In this document: piece after piece, positions 22,757 to 35,438 of the stretch
How positions within the stretch are numbered: position 1 is the first letter of the stretch
Layout: each line of letters begins with the position of its first letter
Assembly (NCBI GenBank): GCA_004123355.1
Contig: SCHM01000003.1
Span: forward strand, 4,421,058-4,485,057
DNA from: Amphirosellinia nigrospora
Taxonomy: Eukaryota; Ascomycota; Sordariomycetes; Xylariales; Xylariaceae
Direction of reading: 5' to 3'
DNA: 64,000 bases
Translations under genes and position numbers: made by a program
The notes under the pieces: generated by a model
Seen by the model: the letters and a program-made list of their open reading frames with translations, nothing else
Told to the model about the DNA's origin: nothing
The model's database searches: none

Positions 22757-23769
22757 ATAATATGAACAAGCACATGGTGGTGCTGTGTTGCAAGAGCCCG
22801 GGAATTATTTGTTGCATTAAATCGCATTGAGTCAAACTCCCCCTAGAATCTATCTAGTGTAACACTAAGCCTTAGGCCTCGAAAAGAACTTGGAATAAAT
22901 AATCGGTCATTTATAGCTACCTGTTACGTAGCACATTTTAACATTAGACGAGCGCGGTTATTCAAACCTATTTTGGCTCCCAAGGCAGGCCGAGATACGT
23001 TCACCTCTTGTTCTTTATACATTCACAATTGCGTCTTGCAACTATCTCTGCGGCTCTAGGGGTGGAGAGTACTCATAGGCCCAAATAATAATTGCACCCT
23101 TGTCCTTCAGGACTATACACTATTGCTAAAACCACTGGGTACACAGCCTGTAAGATTATAGGTTTCCCAGTCTAAACAAGACTAGAAGCGATTAGTGAAA
23201 CCTAGGAGATACCCATTATGGTATTCCGGTCTTCAGTCGTCACGAGCCCCGAGTTATGGATTCAAGCTCGGACAGGACCCAAGTCCGAGACAGGGTATAT
23301 TCGTGACGCTAGGAATGCACATGACCTCGCGACCCTTACGCGTCTCATATCCTGAAGAAAACGCGCTCCCAGTTCGCCCCTCGTTTTGACTGAGCTCGCG
23401 CGGCACACGGAACAACATGATTGATAAAGAGGGGCTTAGTAGGCTAAGAGAACCCTGACTATCCATCTAAACGAGTGGGTAGCATAGAGAAGGAGTTAGC
23501 TCATCCAAATCTTCAACCATCATTCTGGGTGTAGATCTCCTTGCTGGTCGCCGTAGAATGAGAGCTGGTCTGTCAATGAGTCATGCCGCCTCTCGCGGTG
23601 AAGAGTTTGCTGGGGTTCGTAGGTGGTATGTATTGTTCGTGACATAAATTGAGCCGCGAGCCCCCGAAAGACGAGAGAGACAATACACCATCATCAAGAG
23701 CTTCTTCTCTTCTTCAAGCCTAACTCCTCCCTAACTCCTATTATCTGTATCATTCCTGCATTCGTCAAG
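22757..23769. other. Intergenic, nothing recognised before the SDR promoter
   Basis: Anonymous sequence. C/T-rich stretches just before 23770 (TTCTTCTCTTCTTCAAGCC) fit a fungal promoter or leader. Frames at 23195-23466 on both strands overlap and show no resemblance to known proteins. Confidence 0.4.
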
Positions 23770-24747
23770 ATGGATTTCACGAAGCTCCCCACGAACTTCT
23801 TCGTAACCTTGTTGCAGTACACGAAAACTGTACATAGCGATCAATACCCCGCAATCGATCCTACTCGTGAAGATTTAAACCTCGCCGGCAAGGTTGTTAT
23901 CGTCACAGGAGCTAGCCGCGGTCTCGGTGCGAAGGTAACAAAGTTCTCAATAGGCGGTAGCGTGTTGGCAGACGTCATGTACTGATTCATTGTGAAGGCT
24001 TTTGCCCCCGCCTTTGCCAAAGCTGGCGTGAGAGGTCTTGTGCTCCTGGCAACAAATGCCGAAGGCCTCAAGAAAGCTGAGCAAGATGTGAAGAAGATCA
24101 ACCCTGCAGTCCAGACATTGTCTGTAGTGACGGATATCTCAGACGGACAAGCCGTGGCGTCTGCGTTTGAAGAGATCAAGGCGACTTTCGGTCACGCTGA
24201 TGTCCTCATCAACAATGCCGGTGTGAATGGCGATGGCGAGGGCGTCCGTATCGGTGACGCGGATCCGGAGACATGGTGGAGGCAGTTCGAGATCAACGGA
24301 AAGGGAACCTTCCTCGTCACGCGGTCTTTCATCAATCAGCTGCCGACCCCTGAGACACGAGCGACCATTGTCAACTTGACGACTGGGGCGGCTTGGAAGG
24401 GTAACCCCATGATGCCCGGATACAGCGTCTCCAAACTTGTGGCTCAGCAGCAGATCCCATCTATTGCCGCCGTGTATCCTAATATCACGGCGGTCGCCCT
24501 GCATCCAGGCCTACTTGACACCGACATGTTACCTCAGAGTATGCGGCATTTCGATCGGGACACCCCGGAGCTTGTCGGCGGGCTCGCGGTATGGCTCTCG
24601 CATCCCCACGCCCAATTTCTGAGTGGGAGGGTTATTGCAAGTCAATGGGATGTGAACGAGTTGTTGTCACGAAAAGCGGAGATTCTGGGCGCCAGCGACT
24701 TGACTATTGATCTTGTTGGAAAGTTTGGCCGCCAACAGTTCTTTTGA
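23770..24747 (+). CDS. Short-chain dehydrogenase/reductase (SDR)
   Basis: NAD(P)-dependent oxidoreductase with a Rossmann fold; substrate unknown. Exon 1 (23770-23934) ends in KVVIVTGASRGLGAK, the TGxxxGxG cofactor motif. An intron at 23935-23997 joins to AFAPAFAKAG. Then come LINNAGVNGDGEG (NNAG), IVNLTTGAAW with the active-site Thr/Ser region, and YSVSK (catalytic Tyr-x-x-x-Lys), followed by HPGLLDTDM. The length is about 300 residues after splicing, the usual size. No signal peptide is seen. It resembles stand-alone fungal SDRs. The right flank is the LTR of a RIP-affected element only 130 bp beyond the stop. Confidence 0.88.
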
Positions 24748-24880
24748 AGATAGTTGCTGGCACACCATGCACTGTTGTATTTTAGATGATACAGGAGCAT
24801 ATTCAATTTAGACTTGTCTTGAGATTCATTAGTATAGTAGAATACCTGTCGCGCCTGCAACAATTTCTGCAAGTATAGCT

Positions 24881-25024
24881 TGCCAGGAACAGGGATCAGA
24901 GATTGGTTAGACAAAGAGACTCCTCGTATATAGCCATATGGTTACGTAGAGCTTACGGAGATGACTTTACTGGTTTTTTATGTAATAATAGATGTTTATA
25001 CTTTACTTTTATGTAAATTGTAAT
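24881..25024 (+). repeat. Left LTR of the fossil element (family A)
   Basis: It begins TGCCAGGAACAGGG and resembles the family A solo LTRs at 31978, 38718 and 42494. The outer part is normal in base composition; the inner part grades into AT-rich RIP sequence. The inner end is approximate. Confidence 0.75.
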
Positions 25025-26425
25025 AGTTTGTTATATTTTAAAAAAAGAGCTTTTTTATCGCCCTTATTACTGTTATTTATTATTATTATTAGTTAGCTAA
25101 TAAAAATAAAAGTTTTTTATATAAATATTAACTATTAAAACATTTAATTTATAAAAGTTTTAAAAATAAATATTATAAAGATATATATTATTTTTAATTA
25201 TTAGTTATACGTTATTAGATTAATATATATTACCGCTATAAAACTATTAAAAATAAAAAATAAAAAGCTTAAATTTTAAAAAAAAATTTTTTATATAAAA
25301 AATATTATTAAAATAAAAAATAAAAATAAAAAAAATATTATACGAAACTTTTAAAATAAAACTAATTTTATTTTTTTATTATATTTAATAATAAAGCTTG
25401 CTTAGCAAACTATAGATAAGATTTATTAAATATATATTAAAATATATTAGCTTTTTTATAAGCTATAAGTTAATTATATAATTAAAAAATTTATTTATAA
25501 CTATTTAATATTTTTTAGCTTTTATTTAAAAATTTTAAATTATATTATATATTTTATTAATTTATTTTTAGAATATTACATTTATAAACGCTATTAATAT
25601 TAAACTTTTTTAAATAATAAATATTTTAAATTGTTTTAATTATTTTTTAAAAATAATATAAATAGCGATTTTATTTTATTTTTAGTAGCTATATATTTAA
25701 ACGGTATAATTAATATTTAATTATACGCGCTTTTTTTATTATAAAAGCTAATATTATTACGCGAAATTAAAAACTAGTATAAATATATAAATATAGTAGT
25801 AAAAATAAACTAAATTGCTGCTTTAATATAAAATTTTGCCGAAACATTAAGCAAAATTTAAATATTTAAAAAACGTAATTATTTGATATTAGGATAGCCG
25901 AAAATTAATAATTTAATTAAGTTCGACGGCGAAAAAAAAACTAAAACTAACGCTAAACCTAGTTTTGCGCCTAAAAAACAATATACAAGCTAAAACTACG
26001 TATAAAAAAAAAAATACTTTATAAACTATAATTAAATTTTATATATTATATTAAAACTTAAAAGCTTAATATAATTAATAATTAAACTATATTTTATATA
26101 AGTTTATAAAAAACCTAAAAATAATATTAACTAAATATAATATATAGTTAAAAACTTGTTCGAAAACTTAAAAAAAATTTATAATATAATTAATAAAATT
26201 GCTTATATTAATAAAAAATAAACAAACTATTTTAAAAGAATTAATTTTTTAATATTTTTTATTAATTTTATACGGCTAATAAAAAACTTTTATATAAATA
26301 ATTTTATAAAAGTTTTAAAACTAAAAAAAAAATAAGTTAAAAACTATAAATAATATTTATAAATATATATTTAAAACTAGCTATAAATAATTTTAATAAA
26401 TAAATAGTGATATGGTGAAGTATGG

Positions 26426-26611
26426 GTAGAATTTGTATATTGAAAAGAGATGGAGACGAAGTCTCCATGACCTATGGGAATTCTACAGATCTAGATAATA
26501 TATGTGTGTGCGTGGGTGTGTGTGTGGCGAAGCCACACGCACAGACCAGGCACCAGCCACTGCGTGGCTGGTGCGCGCCCGCCAGGGCGCTGTGTGCGCG
26601 TACGCGCACAC
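26426..26611. repeat. GC-rich hairpin array inside the AT-rich element
   Basis: The island (about 26405-26640) has normal to high GC in a block otherwise nearly free of G and C. It holds five inverted repeats in a row: ATGGAGAC-gaa-GTCTCCAT (26450-26468, flanked by GTAGAATT/AATTCTAC at 26426-26433 and 26479-26486), GTGTGGC-gaa-GCCACAC (26522-26538), 11-bp arms GCACCAGCCAC around TGC (26550-26574), GCGCCC-gcca-GGGCGC (26575-26590) and a perfect 20-bp palindrome (26592-26611). A GT-rich stretch joins the first and second. No protein is credible here. It looks like a later insertion or a structured element that arrived after RIP. Confidence 0.7.
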
Positions 26612-29600
26612 CCCTTGCCCGCGCGTATCAAATAGCTTTTTTTTAATTATTAATAAAAAATATTTTAAACTTTAAATATTATAAAAATTACTTCGGAAAA
26701 AATTATATTAGCTTTAGCTAAATAATAAAACTGTTATTTAATATTTTAAACGTATCCTAGCAGTTTTTTAATATATTGCTTTTTTAATTATTTAATTTAT
26801 AAACTATAAACTAATTTTTATAGAAAATAAATATATAGCAATAATAATATAATAGTTATTAATTATAAAAAAATAATAATAAATTATAAAAAAGTATATT
26901 TATATTATAAATAGCTAAAATATATAAAAATAAATACGTAAAAAAAAGAATACGTATAATTAAAAGTATTAAAAACTAATATATTAGAACCTGAAATAAA
27001 ATTATTAGTTTTTAAAACCGGTTTTAGTACTATTAACTATAATTTAGCTTTTTTTTATAAACTAGCTTTTTTTTATAAATAACCTTTACTAAGTAAAAAA
27101 TACGCTTATATAAAAATATTAATTTTTTATATATAAATTATAATAAATAATTTAAAAAAAAATAATATGCTTTAAAAATTAAATAATTTTATTAATATAA
27201 AAAATAATAATAATTATTTAAAAATATAAACTTTAGCTTAAACTTTAGCTAAGGCTACGTATATAAGGTTATTTATTTAAATTCGGCGCAAATAATTAAA
27301 CATTTATTTTTTTAAAATAATAATATTTTAAAATAATAAAATAGTAAAAATAACCGCACTATTAAACTTAAAGTATATAATAATTGTTTTTTTAAATAAA
27401 TAAAAAATACGCGAAATAAGTTATAATATTTTAATATTCGATATATTAAAGAATTATTTTATAAATAAAAAGCGCGTTAATAATATTATATAATCTATAA
27501 AAATTACGCTTATTATTAAAAAATATAAAAAGCGCGTTATTATATTATTATTATATTTAAAAAAATATATTTATAATAATTAGATATTTTTAGCTTTAAA
27601 AATATAACTTTTACGTAAATTAAGCTAATAATATTTTTATATTTACGTTGGAAATATATATGCGTAAATATACGCGATTTATACTTTCGGTTTAAAAAAA
27701 TAGTAAATAAAAATATATTATTTCTTTAATACGTAGAAATAATATAATGCCGATTTAAATATATTTAATAAAAAAAATATATATATATATTATTAGCTAT
27801 AAATTTTATTATATTTTATAAATAATAAAATATAACTATATTTTGTTATTATATAAAACTTTTAGCATTTCGACTTTTTAGCGTTTAAAATATTAAATAT
27901 ATTTAATTTAAACTTATACGCTATTTTAAACATAAAAAGCGATAAAAAAAAATAAAAAAAAACTAAACCCGAAGTATTATAACTTTATTAATATATATAA
28001 TAAGTATTTTTTTAATAAAATAGCGTAAAAAAATATTAATAAATATAAAAAATAAGCTACTAGCTACTTTAGAAAATATTAAAGTAAAATTATTTTATAA
28101 ATACTATAATTTAATTAAAACGTTTTTATTATTTAAAGCTATAAAATTATTTTTATATTATATTTATAACTATAAGATTAATATAAAAAAAAAAACCTAT
28201 TTAGTTATAAAAATAAACCGTTATTTTAATAAAAGCTTAAAGTTATTAAAAAGTTCTTTAATAAAAATTTAAAAAAAAAATTTATTAGATTTTTTAAATC
28301 GCTAGTATTAATACTTTTTTACTTGCTAAAAAACTAAGCAAAAATATATAAGTTTATATAAACTATAAAAGTTTAAACAACGTTATAATTAAAAATTATT
28401 ATTTATTATTATTAATTTATAAAATATTAAATATATTATTTAGTTTAAAAATCTTTACGAAAATAATATTATTATAATGTTTAATAAAATCTATATAGCT
28501 AAAAAAAATAAGTAAAAAACCGCTTTTATTATAAGATTTAGTTTATATAAAATGTTAGTTATTTTTTTTAGCTTATATAATATTTTAAGCACGTTTTAAC
28601 GTTATATTAATAATATTTTATATAAGTTTTTTTAGAAATTTATATTAGCTTATTTTAATAATATATTTATATATTTAAAAACTAAAAAAAAACATATAAA
28701 ATATAAAAAAAATATTAATAGCTTTAAAAAAATTAGGACTATAAATTAATATTAATAAATACGAATTTTATATTATTTATATTAAATATTTTAGCTTTAT
28801 AATTTTTATTAAAATATTTTATAAACGAAACTAAAATAAAAATACTAAAATTATAAAAAATACTAGCTAACTTTAATACGAAAAACCTTTAAAAGTTTTT
28901 AAGTTTTGCTAATTATTATAAAAGGTTTATTAAAGGCTTTTTAAAAATTATTAAACTTTTTACTGACCTTTTTAGTAAAAACTTTAAATAAGAATAAAGA
29001 AAAAAATATATTATTATTTTTTATATATTTAAAATGTTTTTATAACCGTATTAATTTTATAATATTTCGATCTACGAAAAAAACTATAATAAAGACCGAT
29101 ATATTAGATTAAGCTATAAAAAGGGTGCTATTATAATTTAATAAAAAAAAAGTACTTTGCCCTATAGTTTATTTTTTTATAAAATATATAGTAGCTAAAT
29201 TTAATTATGAAATTTATAATAAAAAATTATTAAATATTATTAAAATATTTAAAAAATAAAAGCTTAAACTTTAAAGTATTAAAAACTTTATTTAAGTATT
29301 TATAAAATAAAAACTTTTAATATTTTATAACTATTAAAACTTTAAGCTAAAAATAAGCTAAGTAGTCTAAGTTTTTTAGCTAATTTAATTTTTAAATTAT
29401 TTATAAGCTAAGATTAAAAGCTATATAGCTAAATATATTAAATTAACGACCTAACGATTTTTTTACGAAAAAAAATATAATAAATAATAAAATAGCTTTA
29501 AAAATATAATAATTATTCCCGGACGAAGAATTAATAGAAATAATACTATTTAATACTATTTTAGAAAATATATATTTTATTATAATATATAATTATATTA

Positions 29601-31294
29601 ATAAATTAATTAATAATATTTATAATTTTTTTTAATAATATATATTATTACGAACTATTTTTTTATAAAATCGTTATAAATAAAACTTCTAAAAAATATA
29701 TAAACGTTTTATTTATAAAATGCTAAATTTTTAATAGTAAAATATATTTTAATAAACGTTTATTTTTATTTAAAGTTAATTATTTTAAAATATAAACTTT
29801 AATAAAATCGTATAATATATTTTCGATCGAATATTAAAACGAAATAAAATAGCTAAAATCGTAATATAAATATATTAGTAGCTAAGTATTTATAAAAATA
29901 CTATTATTTACGTAAAAATATATTATTATATAAAAAAACGAAAATACTTAAAAACTAACAATTAAACTATTATATAGTTTTTTAATACTTTATTAAAAAT
30001 AGTTTAATATATTAATAGATTATATTATAAAATTATTTTTATATATATATATAAGCAAAAATATTAATATATTAGTAATAATAAATTAACTAATTAAAAT
30101 ACGCTATTTTATTTTATATAAATTATTAAATATAAAAAAGCTTACTAACGTTTTTATATTATAAGTTTATTTATTTTATAACGTTTTTAATATTATTATT
30201 TTAAATAAAAAAACTTAATTTGTTTTAAAATTTTAAAAATAACTTTTAAAATAATTTAATTTAATATTAAAACTATTTATAATATATTATTTATAAATAA
30301 ACAAGTAAATAAAAATATTTAATTAAGTTTTTAAACAATATTTACGGATATATATATTAAAAAATTAAAATAATTAAATAAATTAGCTATTATTAGCCAA
30401 GTTTGCTATTAATAATATAAAATTATTATTAACGAAAATAATACTTTTTTCGTAAACTATAATTATTATTTAAAAATTAATATAAAACCGTTTATACTTT
30501 AAAACTTTAATTTATTATTTATAATATTAAAAAGTTTAATAAAGCAAATAAAATTGCTAAAATTATAAACTTAATATTAAAAAACTTATAAGTTAATATA
30601 AATATAGCTTAAAAAAATTAATAATTATACGCTAATAAATATAGATTTAATTTATTTATATATTAATTAAACTAATAAATATAATTAATATAAAATATAT
30701 AAAACTAAAAAAACAAAAAAACTAAAAATAAATAAATAAACTTTTATTAAATTATAGAATATTATAAAAAAACTTATATTTAAAATTATAGCATTTATTA
30801 TTAAATATATTTTTATATTTTATTACTTTTAATTTTAACTAGCTACTATAAAAAAATTACTAGGTTAAAAAAAAACAAATAAAAAAGCAAAAAAAAAAAC
30901 AAAAGTTTAATTTTAGTAAAAAAAAATAATAAAAACACCGAAAAAAAATAATTATATAAAAAGTCTTAAATAATAAATTATAATAAAGCAATTTATAGTA
31001 CTTTAAATTAATAATATTATAAACCTATTTAGCAATTTATTGCCGACTTAAAAAAATATAACTATTATTTATAAAAATTTTATTCTATAAACCTTAATAA
31101 ACTTAGCTTATTTTAATAATATAGTAAAAAACGGGCTATATAATAATAAATTGCTTATTAAGCTAATAATAAAAATATTTAAAAGTAAACTTTTTTAGCA
31201 ATTTTAATTAAAATATTATATATAAAACTTCGGATAATAAATAAAGCTTATAAAATAGCTTTATTCGGGATAAAAAAACATAAAAAAAAAATAC

Positions 31295-31437
31295 TGCTAA
31301 AAATAAAGATTAAAGATCGGTTAAATAAAAAGATTTTTTATATATAGCTATATAGTTACGTAAAGCTTACAAAGATAATTTTACTGGTCTTTTATGTAAT
31401 AATAGATGTTTATACCCTACTTGCGTGGATTGTGATA
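31295..31437 (+). repeat. Right LTR of the fossil element (family A)
   Basis: It aligns with the left LTR over its length. Most is AT-converted, but the outermost bases (TACCCTACTTGCGTGG onward) keep normal composition, so the RIP footprint stops inside the LTR. Confidence 0.75.
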
Positions 31438-31977
31438 GCTTGGCTAACGTTTGCATAGGGCCCTTAGAGGTATTCTATTAAATAGTACAAATGTAACAAC
31501 GTGTAAAATGCTAGTTTCTGCAAGCAGAAGCGTCAATGCTATCAGTTTTCAATTTAAAGGAATCAAATAGGCTAGCATATGGGATGATCCGTTAGCAAGA
31601 ATGGGGTGGCGCCGTAGTTGTACGAATGCGCGGTTTAAGACTACGTGTGACAAGGGCTTGAAACTTAATGTTCTATTCGCCCTAGGCCCCTTATTTATTT
31701 GGTGATTTTATTAAGCTCCCGAGGCCATGCGTATTTCTTGAAAACTCATTTACTTACAGCTTTCTCTTGCCTCGTTGGCTTTAATAAACCCCTTTAGGCG
31801 CGATAGGGTGCCAGTATGCCGCCTACCTTTTCAACTTTTTGATACAATCTATTATAACAATTGAACAAGCCTACAATATTAAAGCTTTACACAAATACAA
31901 ACGTACGGCAGTAAGGACGTATAAACACAAACACACTTAAGTACATTTTTACTATGCCCAAATAACAAGAGTAAGGA

Positions 31978-32132
31978 TGTCACGAACCTTGCAAGGGTAG
32001 GGTGTAGACATCTGTTGTTGCACGGAGGACCAGTGAAGTCATCTCCGCGGGCTCTATATGACTACTTGACTATATACCCAGAGTCGCTTTGTCTCGGTTT
32101 GATCTGTGTGTCTAGATCCCTATTTCCTGGCA
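31978..32132 (-). repeat. Solo LTR, family A
   Basis: It runs TGTCACG...CTGGCA and is the reverse complement of the LTRs bounding the 24.9-31.4 kb fossil. It is flanked by a perfect 5-bp target duplication, AAGGA on both sides, so it was left by recombination between the LTRs of a former element. Confidence 0.85.
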
Positions 32133-32487
32133 AAGGATAAGGACCTTGCTTCCCGGTAGCGTGTCAAGGGATAATAGTTGTTCCTGTACGTGGACACCGC
32201 CGTCACTGAACGGGTATCTGTTGAGTGCAGTAGGACGGGTAATTGATTGTCGTTTTTACAGAATTAAAACAACATTAAACTCACTAAAGATTCAAAGTGC
32301 CCTTGCAGCGTCTATTTGCCGATCTGTGAAGTACCTGGATAGTATGCCTGTTTAGTGACCTGGCTACACATTTTGTCTACAAATGAGTATATAGGGCAGT
32401 TTGCTCTCGTTTACGTAGTAAGGGCTCAGCAATAAGAAGTTGCAAAAGCATTCGAGAGTTATAATAGTCATCTATTAAGGAAAGGGG

Positions 32488-32856
32488 TGTCACAAGGGCT
32501 CTGATTGAGGGCTTGGAATAGGTTCAATTTGAGTAATAAACAACTATGGTGCCAAAGGGGCCATATAGATCTAGGTTCCCTTTTCCCCTCGGACGGGGAA
32601 TTCGAGCCGTTTTATGCTCAGAATTCCCTTCCTTTCCTTTCCTCTACGGGACCGAAAGGTAAGACCTCTGTAGCCGGTAAGGCGAGTATCTCGGTGTTCG
32701 AGTTCAGCTCGGTATCTGCTTTTAAGACTCACGATAACCTCGTGCGACTGACTTATCCTCGTACGACTGCTACAGCCTCGTAGGGTAGTATCTTGCGAAC
32801 TCCGTGTGGGACACTGTGTGGCACTGTATTACGCACTGACCAGGGTCCGTGTGACA
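32488..32856 (+). repeat. Solo LTR, family C
   Basis: A 369-bp sequence TGTCACAAGGG...GTGTGACA flanked on both sides by the 5-bp duplication AGGGG. A second, interrupted copy lies in the opposite orientation at about 38872-39528. Confidence 0.8.
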
Positions 32857-33101
32857 AGGGGTAATAAAAGACCTACCCCTTGTCAGCTCAATAAGAAACC
32901 TACAGCTTCCATAGCCGAACAAGTTTGCTCCTTCTTGCTTATTTCGATCCTAGTCTCGCCTTAGCTCTTATACGTAGATAGTTGCTTTAATACAATACAC
33001 AATATCATGTGAATAGAAGGGAGCTGTAAGATGACGTCTTGTATTTGTATGACTATAATGATGATATTCAACCCCCAGTTTGGCGTACGTGTAATAGTGT
33101 A

Positions 33102-34254
33102 TTAGTTGCTTGTGGTGCCGATAAACACAACCTGCACACTACCAAAGCTTTACTAACAGTTAGTATTGGAGTCACCCGCAGAATTAGAAACTTACGCAGC
33201 TGTAGCAGCGAAAATTTCATATCGTTTTGCCTTCGTTGCGAGACACATCGTTAGGGAAAACAGAAAGGTGAACAGAGTTACCAAGCCAAGCCTAGCTAAC
33301 ATATCGCGAACGAAGAATAATATAATGATCGAAATAGTAGGCAGTATGGACGAGAGGACAGAGCCGACAATTCCCAGGAAAATCAAAACTCGCTCATCTG
33401 AGTAGTAGTATAGAGGCGAGGTGAGTATTTTCAGGTACAGACTCGACGTCAGGTATAGCTGGTTTCTGCTTGATATTGAATATCGACCTTTTGCTATGAC
33501 AGTTTGCAAGCTCATACTAACCTTGAAGCGTTTCCAGACCCAGTGAAATGCATTTAACGCTGGGCCGGCAAGAAACTTTGTAGCCATGTCATCGTCGAAC
33601 CGGTGCCGACCTACAAATAAAAGGTCCTGCTGATTGTCCTGCCCTAAGACTGAAGGGTTGGGGGAATAATCCCCCAAGTCTTGGCCTAGGAAATTGCAGT
33701 ATCCGCCGGATGAAGGGTAGTAGGCATACGCATAGAGACCCTTCCGTTGTTGTTCGGAAGGTTTAGGCAAAGAAGATAATGATTGGTATTGCTGTATAGC
33801 CGTGTCTATAATCATGGAGATTAGCTACCAAGTCGAGGTTGGACTACTGTGAAGATCAATTTCGGCCTCAGCGCAAATTGGTCCTAGCGTGCTCGTTTAG
33901 GGTTAAATTATATGTCGAACTGGCTTACAGTAGTCACGAAGCTTGTTTTCTCATCTCAAGTGCCAGTTGATACTGGTGCCCATCTAATTTCAACTCTCTG
34001 AGTGTCGTAAAAGCCACCAATCACGATCGAAGTATTGACTATAATCTACTTGATTCGCATCTTGAACTGCTTTTGCTCGTAGTCGGCCTCGGATATCGCA
34101 GAGCTCAGCTTGCAAGTACAAAATATCAAGAATAGCTAGCTCTCGAAACTGCGTGAAGATAACATGGTCCCGCTCAGCCATGAAACGAGCAAGCATGGGG
34201 TAACCGTGCAGGCAACTGGTCCGGGGGAGGAGAAGGGCCTGGTTTCCTTTCCAT
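33102..34254 (-). CDS. DUF6594 domain membrane protein
   Basis: Fungal protein with a DUF6594 domain; function unknown. Seen from ATG 34254: a Pro-rich start, HGYPMLARFMAERD, LDILYLQAEL and FDRDWWLLRHSES, all typical of the N-terminal half. After an intron ending in GATTATAG near 33803 follow YTAIQQYQSLSSLPKPSE, then hydrophobic segments VLIFLGIVGSVLSSILPTISIIILFF and MLARLGLVTLFTFLFSLTMCL (two membrane helices) and TKAKRYEIFAATAA. A last intron at 33139-33195, with a good TACTAAC branch, joins to VQVVFIGTTSN and stop 33102. The frame needs single-base additions near the start and near 33930, consistent with the base losses seen elsewhere. In fungal genomes these genes often lie in variable, repeat-rich regions, as here. 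Confidence 0.75.
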
Positions 34255-34659
34255 GGCACTCAAGGGTCAAGGGGTGCAGAGGATGGTGACCTGTTCTCAC
34301 GGCCCATCCTCTAGCTATTTGTATAGTCTGCTATCTATCATTGTTTCCATCCTATTCTGCCTCGGTAGTAGCCTGATTGCTGGGTCGCGGCTTGCTGGCC
34401 TGCCCACCGAGATAGCCTGCCTACCGCACATCTATAACTAACTACCTAAGGTAGGTCTGCCTTTTTGTTATTCACCTTAGGCTGTAATGTTTTCATGCCA
34501 GCACTCCAATGCTACAACAATCTACTGGCATAACCCGATGGTTTCAAAGACCCGCCCTCGGCATCAGTGCATAGTAGTTGGGCACTATTCCGGATGCTAG
34601 CGCCGTACTAAAAACGAGGCTTTGTTAGGGGCTCACCAAACCTTTGGAACGTAAGATTA

Positions 34660-35138
34660 GGTCAGTTATTCGCACATCAACTTTCAGTAATCGAATATCA
34701 AACTAGCCATTTCTGGCTAAAACGCCTCCCACACACTCCACCGCCCCATTTCTAACCTAATTTGTATAGGCGTTTCGACATAACCCAGTAGAATCTACCT
34801 TTCTAAATTAAAAATACAGTTTTAGTATTAGATCTTTGCGACCTTGCGTATCAAATGTAGCATTTACAGTGCTTGACCTAGACGTTTTTGTAAGTAAGTT
34901 TGGTTATAATACGTCGTTTAAAAGACCTCTAACACACAGAATTGGCTAACAGCACTAGAAGTAGTATCGCTCCTAAGTAACGCTGCTTAAAATACAATTA
35001 ACTGTTTTTTCAACTCCTGCTTCTTGGCTGCTGGGGCTTCTATACAAATTGGGTAAGAAGCGGAGCATTCAAGAGGTTTGACTAGAAGCGGCTAGTTTGA
35101 TGTTCGATTACTGAAAATTGATGTGCGAATAACTGACC
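34660..35138. mobile_element. Non-autonomous DNA element with ~48-bp terminal inverted repeats, copy 1
   Basis: The ends GGTCAGTTATTCGCACATCAA and its reverse complement continue as inverted repeats for about 48 bp, to CAAACTAGCC. The 479-bp body has no transposase frame. A shorter relative lies at 36412-36652, sharing the TIRs and an internal CACTCCACCGCCC segment. The CAGTTATTCGCA end recalls Tc1/pogo-type termini, but the flanks do not show a clear TA duplication. Confidence 0.75.
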
Positions 35139-35276
35139 TGACGTGAGATGTATACCCATGAGGCTGTCTGTTCAACGGATTTTACTGTACCGCGGTAACC
35201 CATGCTCAAACTATTTTCTATTTTTTTTTTTTTTTTTGTATTATATTGATTCTTGGTTCGACGTATCGTTTATCTT

Positions 35277-35438
35277 TGTCATACAGCCACGAAGCCACGA
35301 GGCCATAGAGCCACACGAAAGCCACGAACAAAGGGATTATATGTAGGTATATAGCCAAGTTACGTATACGAAGGCGGTTTTAGAGACCTTCGCACAACAA
35401 CAAGTATAGATGTTTATCCCATCACAGGGTCCCTGACA
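35277..35438 (+). repeat. Solo LTR, family B
   Basis: It runs TGTCATACAGCC...GGTCCCTGACA. The flanks ATCTT and ACCTT match at 4 of 5 bases, as expected for an aged target duplication. Related copies are at 43610 and 47042. Confidence 0.75.

Larger units (their letters stand above)
24881..31437 (+). mobile_element. Fossil Ty3-like LTR retrotransposon, RIP-degraded
   Basis: A 6.6-kb element bounded by two related LTRs of about 143 bp. The interior is almost devoid of G and C and rich in TA, the signature of repeat-induced point mutation. No coding frame survives; it is thoroughly broken, with far too many stops to count. Faint Ty3-type reverse-transcriptase resemblance is visible on the plus strand around 28.3-28.8 kb, RNase H-like near 29.0-29.2 kb, and probable integrase downstream. 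The gag part would be 25.1-27.5 kb. The flanks share a short ATAGCTT motif that may reflect a target duplication. A GC-rich island (26.4-26.64 kb) sits inside. Insertion predates the RIP events, but unmutated outer LTR edges resemble intact solo LTRs nearby, so it need not be very old. Confidence 0.85.
31438..33101. other. Repeat-rich spacer without genes
   Basis: Apart from the two solo LTRs listed separately, no gene is seen. A sequence starting TGTGACAAGGGCTTG near 31648 resembles the edge of family D LTRs and may be a worn fragment. Confidence 0.4.

Noticed and set aside
26422-26646. 74-codon frame in the GC island
   Set aside because: It is made entirely of hairpin arms and GT repeats; no protein signal.
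24960-31420. Mitochondrial DNA insertion as the source of the AT-rich block
   Set aside because: The block is bounded by related LTRs and has faint Ty3-type pol resemblance; no mitochondrial gene was seen.
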